The position numbers were made by a program, and so were the translations under genes. The notes under the pieces were generated by a model. The model was not told the DNA's origin. It did no database searches and was given only the letters and a program-made list of their open reading frames with translations. From positions 1 to 7,630 of the forward strand of contig JANWXV010000026.1 in NCBI GenBank assembly GCA_025057405.1: a DNA stretch of 7,630 bases, read 5' to 3'. Below, piece by piece: positions 1 to 6,729 of the stretch. How positions within the stretch are numbered: position 1 is the first letter of the stretch; each line of letters starts with the position of its first letter. This DNA is from Candidatus Bipolaricaulota bacterium (GTDB lineage: Bacteria > Bipolaricaulota > Bipolaricaulia > RBG-16-55-9 > DRXL01).

Positions 1-106
1 AGATCTGTTGAGAGGCTCCTGGCCCCAGCGCCCACCACAGCCCAATCGCGCTGACGCCCCCGATGCCCAGCAGAACTATTCCAAGAATCGCTAAGCGGCG
101 ACGCAT
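1..106 (-). CDS. N-terminus of a membrane-anchored or secreted protein, partial
   Basis: An open frame starts at ATG 106, preceded by GAGGAGA (109-115), and runs off the left edge after 35 codons. The N-terminus is Met-Arg-Arg-Arg followed by an uninterrupted hydrophobic stretch (LAILGIVLLGIGGVSA, continuing to about residue 27). This is the pattern of a signal peptide or signal anchor with positive residues inside. A Val-Ser-Ala at 18-20 could be a signal peptidase I site; there is no lipobox cysteine. Only 28 bases separate it from the yidD stop, so the two are probably cotranscribed. The family cannot be named from the visible part. Confidence 0.6.
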   Translation of the reverse strand, partial: MRRRLAILGIVLLGIGGVSAIGLWWALGPGASQQI

Positions 107-134
107 GATCTCCTCATTTCACTACACTCTCTAA

Positions 135-344
135 TTACGGTACTGGGTCGAACCCCCCCGGATGGCCCGGATGGCATCGAGCTAGACGCTTGAGCGCCTG
201 CCAACCGCCCTTGAGCAGCCCGTATCTCTCAATCGCTTGCTTAGCGTATTCCGAACACGAGGGATAAAACCGACATACGCTGGGCAAGAGGGGCGAGAGC
301 AGCTTCTGGTAGAGAGTGATCAATCCAAGCGCCAACCAACGCAT
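135..344 (-). CDS. yidD: Membrane protein insertion efficiency factor YidD
   Basis: YidD is a short protein that associates with the inner membrane through an amphipathic N-terminal helix and aids YidC/Sec-dependent membrane insertion. The 69 residues match the family closely: an N-terminal hydrophobic stretch (LALGLITLYQKLLSPLL), the signature CRFYPSCSEYAKQAI with C24 and C30, then RLARCHPGHPGG with C57 and a FDPVP end. The gene is complete, with ATG at 344 (AGGA four bases upstream) and TAA at 135-137. In most bacteria yidD sits in the rpmH-rnpA-yidD-yidC cluster; here it follows a hydrogenase operon and precedes an unrelated-looking gene, so its context is atypical. It is unlikely to be functionally tied to the hydrogenase. 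It is good evidence that the host is a bacterium. Confidence 0.95.
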   Translation of the reverse strand: MRWLALGLITLYQKLLSPLLPSVCRFYPSCSEYAKQAIERYGLLKGGWQALKRLARCHPGHPGGFDPVP

Positions 345-352
345 AGTGTCCT

Positions 353-381
353 ATTGTAGCGTTGGAGTGGCCTTGGCGCAA
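353..381 (-). promoter_or_regulatory. Candidate sigma-70-like promoter for yidD
   Basis: On the minus strand TTGCGC (376-381) and TACAAT (353-358) are separated by 17 bases. The -10 element matches the consensus at five of six positions, the -35 at three. It lies in the only sizeable non-coding gap of the window (345-424, 80 bases) between mvhA and yidD, where a new transcript could begin. The -10 box ends only eight bases before the yidD ATG, so transcription would start almost at the start codon and the message would be leaderless or nearly so. An AGGA at 349-352 could instead be a ribosome binding site on a longer message; both readings cannot hold for one transcript. Confidence 0.3.
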
Positions 382-424
382 ATCGAAGCGCTCTGACCGA
401 AACAAGCTCGTTCTGACTTGTCCC

Positions 425-1888
425 CTAATCCCTGCGCACCTCTTGCAGCAAGTGGTGCTGGCGGTCGTAGATTCGGACGATCAACGGCATCTGCCCCGGC
501 AGGGCGTGCGTGGCGCAGCCGTGACAGGGATCATAAGCTCTGAACGCTATCTCAATGAGATTGAGAATCCCGTCATCGATCTTGCCTTCTTTGATAACGC
601 CACGAGCGGCTTTATCTACGGACATCGCGATGCGGGCTGCGTTGTTCTGAGTCGCGACAATGAGATTGGCTTTCGTGATCAAGCCCTTCTCGTCGGTCTG
701 ATAGTGATGAATGAGCGTTCCCCTTGGGGCCTCGACGACGCCGATGCCCTCCTTGGAAGTCGCTGTGGGGATGGTGCGCACGTGGGGGCTGGTGATCTCC
801 GGGTCGGTGGCGAGTTCGTGCATGCGTTCAGCCGCGTAGAGCAGCTCGATCAAGCGCGCCCAGTGATTCGCCAACGTGTGATGGACGGGTTTTCCGCCCA
901 GGGTCTTGTAGAATTCTTTATACGCTTCTTGAGCTTTGGGCGTGGCCATGCCTTCAGCCGCGTTGAGCCTTGCTAACGGCGCGACGGCGTAGACGCCGCT
1001 CTCGGGGCCGTCAACGAAACCCTTCCAGCCCACGTCTTTCAGATAGCAGAACTTGATATAGCTCCACGGCTCGACGTGCTCGGCAACGTGCTGGAGATAC
1101 TCTTGCGCTGTGAATTTGAGAAACTCTTTGCCGTTGGGGTCGACGACGCGCAGCTGCCCATCGTAGAAATTCACTCTATTCTGATCGTCTACTAAGCCCA
1201 TATAGTACGTCTGGTGGGTGTAGGTATCCGACACAATCGTCTCGACGTATTGTTTGTTCTTGAGCACGACGTCCTGGAAGATCTCTAAGCTGAACAGCCC
1301 GAACTTTACGGCGCGTTCGGCCCCAGCGATGAACTTCTCTTGGTCTTCTTTCGTAAGGGCTTTGGAGATGCCACCGGGCAGCCCAAAGACCGGGTGAATC
1401 ACTTTGCCACCCGCCAGCGAGATCAAATCTCGGAGCTGCTTGCGCACGCTGATCACTTCGCGCCCGATCTCTAAGCCCACCTTGCCCAGCACGCCCAAGA
1501 TATTGCGCTGGGCTTTGGGGGCCGTCGGGCCGACGACAAAATCCGGCCCCCCCAAGAAGAAGAAGTGCAACGCATGGTCCTCGACAAAGAACGTGCTGTA
1601 GACAAGCTCTCTAATTTTCTTTGCTGCTGACGGCGGCTCGACTTTATACAGATCATCGAGCGCTTTGGTCGCGGCCATGTGATGGGCGGTGGGACAGACG
1701 CCACAGATCCGTGACGTGATTTGGGGCATATCTTCGGCGGGACGCCCGACGGCGAACTTCTCAAAGCCGCGCAGCTCCGGCACCTGAAGATAAGCGCGTT
1801 CGACGTTGCCGCGCTCATCTAAGAAAATATCTATCTTCCCGTGGCCTTCTAATCTCGTGATGGGGTCAACGACGATCTCGCGGGTCAT
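425..1888 (-). CDS. mvhA: Group 3c [NiFe]-hydrogenase large subunit (MvhA type)
   Basis: This is the catalytic large subunit, which binds the Ni-Fe(CN)2CO centre and splits or forms H2. The N-terminus carries the RLEGHG signature (12-17). The L1 motif is RICGVCPTAHH with C62 and C65, and the L2 motif is DPCHGCATH at 453-461 with C455 and C458, giving all four metal-ligating cysteines. A 26-residue tail follows His461; in this family a dedicated endopeptidase removes such a tail after nickel insertion, but no protease gene is visible here. The start at 1888 (487 aa) is chosen because GGGAGGTG lies at 1896-1903 and it makes an ATGA overlap with mvhG. The frame stays open upstream to 2119, but those 77 residues lie antiparallel to no known domain, overlap mvhG on the same strand and resemble no hydrogenase. 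This is the last gene of the hdr-mvh run; no MvhB-type polyferredoxin gene follows. Confidence 0.95.
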   Translation of the reverse strand: MTREIVVDPITRLEGHGKIDIFLDERGNVERAYLQVPELRGFEKFAVGRPAEDMPQITSRICGVCPTAHHMAATKALDDLYKVEPPSAAKKIRELVYSTFFVEDHALHFFFLGGPDFVVGPTAPKAQRNILGVLGKVGLEIGREVISVRKQLRDLISLAGGKVIHPVFGLPGGISKALTKEDQEKFIAGAERAVKFGLFSLEIFQDVVLKNKQYVETIVSDTYTHQTYYMGLVDDQNRVNFYDGQLRVVDPNGKEFLKFTAQEYLQHVAEHVEPWSYIKFCYLKDVGWKGFVDGPESGVYAVAPLARLNAAEGMATPKAQEAYKEFYKTLGGKPVHHTLANHWARLIELLYAAERMHELATDPEITSPHVRTIPTATSKEGIGVVEAPRGTLIHHYQTDEKGLITKANLIVATQNNAARIAMSVDKAARGVIKEGKIDDGILNLIEIAFRAYDPCHGCATHALPGQMPLIVRIYDRQHHLLQEVRRD

Positions 1889-2874
1889 GCGGGGGCACCT
1901 CCCTTGTGCGGAACGCGCCGATGCAGAAGCGACGCCGGAAGGCTGTAACGATAGAACGTTCCTATGGGATCTACTATCTGCTCCATCAGATTTGCTATCT
2001 CTTTCTCGTCTTCGGAGTCTATCAACGACGCGATGGCCGAGAGCGCCTTGGCGCCGTAGTCCTTCACCCGGCTTGTGGGGCCAAGACACCCGGTGCAGGG
2101 CATATTGGCGCTCACACACGGCGCTTCACACCCGGAGCGCGTCGCTGGCCCTAAACACAGCAGTCCCTGAGCGAGCAAGCACTTCTCGGAATCTATCTGA
2201 ATCTGATGGGGGCGCTTCAGCTCTTTCAGGGCTAACTTGTCGGGCTTGGTCGGCTTGCGCGGGCACTCTTCACACAGAGCTTTATCGGGCGCCAGCACGG
2301 TGCCCTTGGGCGGAAGCTTGTTATCTAAGATCGCCATCACGGCGTTGACGATCAGTTTCACCGGGGGCGGGCAGCCCGGCAAGTAATAGTCAACCTCGAC
2401 GACTTGATCGAGCGCGCGCACCGTATCTCGAAACGCTGGCAGCGTCAGGGCGTAGCCGTTGGAGCCGAGCTTGAGCCGCTCTTGTGGGACGACGCCGTCG
2501 GGGTTGGTCACGCTGGGCGCTTCTTTGTAAACATAGTCGAAGATCGCTTGGCGATCCCACAGATTCGCCAAGCCGGGCACTCCCCCAAGGTGCGAGCAGC
2601 TTCCAAACGCAATCAAGAGCTGAGACTTCTGGCGCAGCAGCTCGGCCATCTCTTCTTGCTCCGAAGTTCTGATCGCCCCATTGACAAAGCACGCCGCAAG
2701 TTCACCGTCTTTCATGGCTTCCACATCAGAACGCTTAAAATCCAGTGCCACCGGCCAGAAGACAATCTCCACAGCTTCGACGACTTTGAGCACATCTTCG
2801 GCTAAATCTACGACGGCTTCCTCGCAGCCTCCACATGAGGCGCACCAGTAGAACCCGACTTTGGGCTTGCTCAT
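1885..2874 (-). CDS. mvhG: Group 3c [NiFe]-hydrogenase small subunit (MvhG type)
   Basis: This small subunit carries the iron-sulfur relay from the [NiFe] site to MvhD. The proximal cluster ligands are visible: C14 and C17 (ASCGGCEEA), C93 (GSCSHLGG) and C168 (LPGCPPP). Eight further cysteines (C201, C204, C232, C240, C249, C253, C260, C263) are enough for two more clusters, as in cytoplasmic group 3 enzymes. There is no twin-arginine signal peptide and no C-terminal membrane anchor, so the enzyme is cytoplasmic. The length of 329 residues is near the family norm, with a tail after residue 300 that ends in Lys-Gly-Gly-Ala-Pro-Ala, encoded by the mvhA ribosome binding site. The start at 2874 follows AAGGAGGTG (2879-2887, six bases after GGAGG). 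ATGA overlaps join it to mvhD and mvhA. Neighbouring mvhD and hdrA favour the Mvh class over F420-reducing or NAD-linked group 3 enzymes. Confidence 0.94.
   Translation of the reverse strand: MSKPKVGFYWCASCGGCEEAVVDLAEDVLKVVEAVEIVFWPVALDFKRSDVEAMKDGELAACFVNGAIRTSEQEEMAELLRQKSQLLIAFGSCSHLGGVPGLANLWDRQAIFDYVYKEAPSVTNPDGVVPQERLKLGSNGYALTLPAFRDTVRALDQVVEVDYYLPGCPPPVKLIVNAVMAILDNKLPPKGTVLAPDKALCEECPRKPTKPDKLALKELKRPHQIQIDSEKCLLAQGLLCLGPATRSGCEAPCVSANMPCTGCLGPTSRVKDYGAKALSAIASLIDSEDEKEIANLMEQIVDPIGTFYRYSLPASLLHRRVPHKGGAPA
1896..1903 (-). promoter_or_regulatory. mvhA ribosome binding site inside mvhG
   Basis: GGGAGGTG on the minus strand, with nine bases between GGAGG and the ATG at 1888. It selects the 487-residue form of the large subunit over the longer in-frame ORF that begins at 2119. 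It lies within the last codons of mvhG. Confidence 0.8.
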
Positions 2875-3356
2875 CGCGCACCTCCTTGGCTGCTGACTGC
2901 AACCGCTTCTCGTTCTTTCACTGCTGCTCGATGCGGTTTCGGAGGTCGTTCTAAGCGCAGCGGCCCGAGTCTTCTGATCTGCTCGGCCATCTCGTTCATG
3001 ACTTTCTGCACGCGATCCCCCTCAGATGCCGAGATCCACTCCAAACGCACGCGCTCCGGCTCAATCCCCATCTCCGTCAAGACGCGCTTGAGCAACGTGT
3101 AGCGGCGCAGGGCTTTATAATTGCCCGACTGATAGTGACAGTCCCCCGGATGGCAGCCGCCGATCAAGACCCCATCAGCGCCATCGGCCAGGGCTTTGAG
3201 TACAAACTGCGGGTCTATCCTCCCAGAGCACATCACGCGAACGATGCGCGCGTTGGGCGCATAAGCCATCCGCGAGATGCCTGCTAAATCTGCTGCCGTG
3301 TACGTGCACCACGTGCAGAAGAACGCAACGACTCTCGGTTCCCACTGCTCAGACAT
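2871..3356 (-). CDS. mvhD: MvhD-type [2Fe-2S] electron-transfer subunit
   Basis: MvhD is the small iron-sulfur protein that docks the hydrogenase onto HdrA and carries electrons between them through a [2Fe-2S] cluster. The 161-residue protein shows the expected cysteines: C14 and C17 (FCTWC), C43 (MCSGR) and C68 and C73 (GGCHPGDCHY). The segment from GRIDP to GDCHY is typical of the family. The core ends near residue 130, and a basic, low-complexity tail (about 135-161, rich in Arg, Lys, Pro and Ala) makes it slightly long. The ATG at 3356 overlaps the hdrA end by 8 bases and has a weaker site (AGGGGTG, 3364-3370) than its neighbours, which suggests dependence on hdrA translation. The TGA overlaps the mvhG start as ATGA. 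Its place between hdrA and the hydrogenase genes matches its bridging role. Confidence 0.94.
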   Translation of the reverse strand: MSEQWEPRVVAFFCTWCTYTAADLAGISRMAYAPNARIVRVMCSGRIDPQFVLKALADGADGVLIGGCHPGDCHYQSGNYKALRRYTLLKRVLTEMGIEPERVRLEWISASEGDRVQKVMNEMAEQIRRLGPLRLERPPKPHRAAVKEREAVAVSSQGGAR

Positions 3357-6300
3357 AGCTTAACACCCCTTCGATCTCTTGGAAGATCTGTTCGTCGGTA
3401 AACAGATGTTGCTGCGCGGCGCCGGACGGACAGGCCGCGACACAGGTGCCGCAGCCCTTGCAGAGAGCTTCGTTGATCACCGCCACGCCCTTGGTGCCGT
3501 TGAAGCTGATCGCGTTGAACGGGCACAAGGGGATGCACGTCTTACAGCCGGAGCACAGCTCTTCGTGGATGAACGCCGTATTGGGTTCTAGCTCGACGAA
3601 GCCACGGTCAATCAGCGAGAGGACTTCGGCCGCGGCCGCGCCCGCTTGCGCGACCGTGTCTTGGATGTCCTTGGGGCCTTGGCACGCGCCAGCGATGAAG
3701 ATGCCATCAGCGAACGTTTGAACGGGAGCCAGCTTGGGGTGACGCTCCAAGAAGAAGCCGCCCGTCCCGCACGAGATATAGAACTTTCGACGCACTTCAT
3801 CGGCATCGGCTTGCGGTTCTAGACCCACCGCGAGCACAACCATATCTACCGGAATGCGACGGATGACACCGATGAGCGTGTCTTCCGCACGGATGACGAG
3901 CTTGCCCTCTTCGTCGGGGGTCATGGCGTGGTCAGTGACTTCGGCGACCCGCCCGCGAATGAAGTGAATCCCCTCTTCGAGCATTCTGTCGTAGAACTCT
4001 TCGTAGGCCTTGCCCGGCACGCGCATATCTATATAGAAGTTATAGACTTCGGCGTGCGTGCGCTCTTTGATCAAGTGCGCTAGCTTGAGCGAATAGAGAC
4101 AGCAGACGCGCGAACAGTACGAGTTATAGTTTCTATCGCGCGAGCCCACACAGTGAATAATGCCAACGGCTTTGGGGGTTCGGCCGTCGCGCAGGCGGAT
4201 CTCGCCGCCGGTCGGCCCGGACGCGTTCGTCATGCGCTCGACTTCGAGAGCCGTGTAGACGTTGGGGTACTTGCCGTAGCCGTAGCGCGGGATACGTCGC
4301 GCGTCGAAGGGCTTGAACCCCGTCGCGATGATGATCGAGCCGACAACTACTTCTTTGATCTCGTCTTTCATCTCGTAATTGATCGCTTTCGCTTCGCAGA
4401 CGGTGGCGCAGAGCCGACAGTCGCAGCAGATGCCGCAGTCGAGGCAGCGCTTGGCTTCAGCCATAGCTTGTTCTTGCGTATAGCCCGTGTGCACTTCATC
4501 GAAGGTGCGGCGGCGCGCCAGCTCGATGCACGGCATGGGGATCTGTCGCTGCATCGTGACCCCGCTGGTGTCAACCGTATAAGTCTGCTTGAACGGCCCT
4601 TCCAGCTCGCGGCCAACGCGCATATCTAATTTATTGAGATAGCGATCTATCGAGATTGCGGCTTTCTTGCCAGCGTACATCGCATTGACGACGACGTCGG
4701 GTCCCGTGACGCAGTCACCGCCGGCGAAGACCCCTGGAACGTTGGTCTCAAGAGTTATTTCATCAACTTTGAAGGTGCCCCACTTGGTCGTTTCTAGGCC
4801 AAGCTTGTCACCGAGAGATTTGAGATCGGGCACTTGCCCAATCGTGACGATGATCGCATCACAGGGGAGGACGAACTCCGAGCCGGGGATCGGCTCTGGC
4901 GCAGGGCGTCCCGACGCGTCAGGCTTGCCGAGCTTCATCTTCAGGCACTCGAGCGCCGTTACGCCCGTCTCTTGGTTGCCCAAGATCGTCTTGGGGGCTG
5001 TGAGAAAGAGCAGTTTGACGCCCTCTTCTTCGGCAGCCTCGACTTCCTTGGGATCGGCGGGCATCTCGGCGCGCGTGCGCCGATAAACAATCGTGACGTC
5101 TTCCGCTCCACACCGGAGTGCCGTGCGCGCCGCGTCCAGAGCCGAGTTGCCCCCGCCGATCACCAAGACTCTCTTGCCAAGATTGAACGGGCCTTCAAGA
5201 TTGACTCTTCTCAAGAACTCGATCCCGCCCCAGACGTTGGGCAAGTCTTCGCCCGGAACGTTGAGCCTGCGCTCGACGTGTGCGCCAATCGCAATAAAGA
5301 CGGCGGCGTACTGTTTGCGCAATTCTTCGAGGGTAACGGCCTTGCCAACGGGGATATTGGTCTTGATCTCGATCCCGATCTCTTTCAGTCTATTGATCTC
5401 TTGGTTGATAACGTCGCGCGGCAACCGAAATGCGGGGATTCCGACGGAGAGCATCCCGCCGGGGACGGGGTGCGCTTCGTAGATAACGGGCCAGTAGCCC
5501 CGCTGTCTCAGCTCATACGCGCACATCAGCCCTGCTGGCCCAGAGCCGACAATCGCTACTCTCTCTGAACGATTGACCTGGGGCTGCGGGAGCTTATAGT
5601 CTGGGAAGAGATCGGTCACAAAGCGTTTCAACGCTGGGATATTGAGCGGCTCATCTACGTTCGCTCGAGTACAGTTGACGGTGCACGGGTGGGTGCAGAT
5701 GCGCCCGCAGATCGCGGGCAGCGGGTTCTCTCGCAGAATCACGTCGAGGGCTTCTTTGAATTTGCCGTGCGCGATGAGCGTGATATACCCTTGAGCGTTC
5801 TGATGGATCGAGCACGCGGCTTGGCACGGAGGAGTGCCCCGTCGGGAGATCGTGAACACATTGGGCACGGCTTGCGGGAACGGTCTGTAGATAGCTTTGC
5901 GCATCCCCAGCCCCTCGTCGAACTCCGAGGGCACGCTGACAGGGCAAACGTCAGCGCACAACGCGCAGCCCGTGCAGACATCTTCGTTGACGTAGCGCGC
6001 CTTGCGGCGAATCTTCACTTTGAAGTTTCTCAGATCATACGGCTCGACGGACTCGACTTCTGAGTACGTCAAGAGTTCAATATTCGGATGGGCACGGACT
6101 TGGGTCATCTTGGGGGTTAAGATACACGCGGCGCAGTCGAGCGTGGGGAAGCACTTGTCAAATTGGGCCATGTGTCCCCCAATCGTCGGCTCGCGCTCGA
6201 CCAAGTAGACTTTCTTCCCCGCGTCGGCGATCTTGAGCGCCGCTTCGATGCCCGCGATCCCGCCACCGACGATCAAGACATGCGGGTGCACAGGCACGCG

Positions 6301-6729
6301 CTTCTTCTCCAACGGCTCGTGGAATGCCACGCGGCGCACCGCTGCGGCGATGAGCGCTTTGGCTTTCTCAGTCGCTTGGTGCCCATCGGCGGTCACCCAG
6401 CTCACGTGCTCGCGGATATTGGCCATCTGGAAGAAGAACGGGTTCTGCCCGCCTTCCGCCGTCGCGCGCCGAAACGTCATCTCGTGCATGAGCGGCGAGC
6501 ACGAGGCCACGACGACTCTGTTGACCTTGCCCTCGCGTAGGTCTTGCTGAATCAGCTCTTGCCCTGGGTCGGAGCACATGAACTTGTACTCACGAGCGAC
6601 GGTGACAAACGGCAGCGTCTGGGCGAACGCCACGACCTCGGAGATATTGACTTTGGCCGCGATGTTGACACCGCAGTGACAGACGTAGACGCCGATCTTG
6701 GGCGCGCCGTTGGTCTTAGGCGTGGGCAT
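3349..6729 (-). CDS. hdrA: HdrA with an internal GltD/NfnL-like NAD(P)H oxidoreductase module (1126 aa)
   Basis: HdrA is the flavin subunit thought to bifurcate electrons between ferredoxin and HdrB. Domains in order: N-terminal HdrA domain (about 10-145, YVCHCG at 15-20); first half of the FAD domain (GGGIAG 155-160, then C193, C199, C202); first ferredoxin cluster motif C252-x2-C255-x2-C258-x3-C262-Pro. A complete GltD-type module then occupies about 295-767: N-terminal Fe-S region (C302, C306, C341, C345, C349, C353), FAD motif GSGPAG 395-400, dinucleotide motif GGGNSA 525-530 with Tyr-Arg-Arg at 549-551 suiting NADPH, and FAD motif FAGGDC 668-673. HdrA resumes with a second cluster motif C768-x2-C771-x2-C774-x3-C778, ATGF 802-805, the HdrA-specific cysteines C860, C872, C876, C877, and GACQGPKD 1014-1021. 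The C-terminal ferredoxin domain has two motifs (C1059-C1069, C1090-C1100). Removing the module leaves about 656 residues, the usual HdrA length. The start at 6729 has AGGAGGTG three bases upstream; a 19-codon in-frame extension to 6786 lies inside hdrB and is rejected. The gene overlaps mvhD by 8 bases. The domain reading is firm; a role in NADPH coupling is inferred. Confidence 0.95.
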   Translation of the reverse strand: MPTPKTNGAPKIGVYVCHCGVNIAAKVNISEVVAFAQTLPFVTVAREYKFMCSDPGQELIQQDLREGKVNRVVVASCSPLMHEMTFRRATAEGGQNPFFFQMANIREHVSWVTADGHQATEKAKALIAAAVRRVAFHEPLEKKRVPVHPHVLIVGGGIAGIEAALKIADAGKKVYLVEREPTIGGHMAQFDKCFPTLDCAACILTPKMTQVRAHPNIELLTYSEVESVEPYDLRNFKVKIRRKARYVNEDVCTGCALCADVCPVSVPSEFDEGLGMRKAIYRPFPQAVPNVFTISRRGTPPCQAACSIHQNAQGYITLIAHGKFKEALDVILRENPLPAICGRICTHPCTVNCTRANVDEPLNIPALKRFVTDLFPDYKLPQPQVNRSERVAIVGSGPAGLMCAYELRQRGYWPVIYEAHPVPGGMLSVGIPAFRLPRDVINQEINRLKEIGIEIKTNIPVGKAVTLEELRKQYAAVFIAIGAHVERRLNVPGEDLPNVWGGIEFLRRVNLEGPFNLGKRVLVIGGGNSALDAARTALRCGAEDVTIVYRRTRAEMPADPKEVEAAEEEGVKLLFLTAPKTILGNQETGVTALECLKMKLGKPDASGRPAPEPIPGSEFVLPCDAIIVTIGQVPDLKSLGDKLGLETTKWGTFKVDEITLETNVPGVFAGGDCVTGPDVVVNAMYAGKKAAISIDRYLNKLDMRVGRELEGPFKQTYTVDTSGVTMQRQIPMPCIELARRRTFDEVHTGYTQEQAMAEAKRCLDCGICCDCRLCATVCEAKAINYEMKDEIKEVVVGSIIIATGFKPFDARRIPRYGYGKYPNVYTALEVERMTNASGPTGGEIRLRDGRTPKAVGIIHCVGSRDRNYNSYCSRVCCLYSLKLAHLIKERTHAEVYNFYIDMRVPGKAYEEFYDRMLEEGIHFIRGRVAEVTDHAMTPDEEGKLVIRAEDTLIGVIRRIPVDMVVLAVGLEPQADADEVRRKFYISCGTGGFFLERHPKLAPVQTFADGIFIAGACQGPKDIQDTVAQAGAAAAEVLSLIDRGFVELEPNTAFIHEELCSGCKTCIPLCPFNAISFNGTKGVAVINEALCKGCGTCVAACPSGAAQQHLFTDEQIFQEIEGVLSYV

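Noticed and set aside
401..422. Possible terminator hairpin after mvhA (AACAAG/CTTGTC arms around a 10-base loop)
   Set aside because: Only five to six weak pairs including a G-T pair, and no run of T follows on the minus strand; not convincing as an intrinsic terminator.
362..976. Plus-strand open frame (204 codons) opposite the mvhA 3' end
   Set aside because: Mostly antisense to well-conserved mvhA codons, with no recognisable family features and no clear ribosome binding site.
1889..2119. 77-codon N-terminal extension of the MvhA frame
   Set aside because: It overlaps mvhG on the same strand in another frame, shows no hydrogenase-like sequence, and a strong ribosome binding site plus ATGA overlap supports the start at 1888.
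4834..5568. Long plus-strand open frame (244 codons) opposite hdrA
   Set aside because: It lies wholly antisense to the GltD-like module, has no recognisable motif, and such antisense frames are common in G+C-rich genes.
5640..5990. Idea that hdrA and the GltD-like part are two genes joined by a frame error
   Set aside because: The frame is continuous, both ferredoxin half-motifs flank the module correctly, and removing the insert leaves a normal-length HdrA, so it reads as a true internal insertion.
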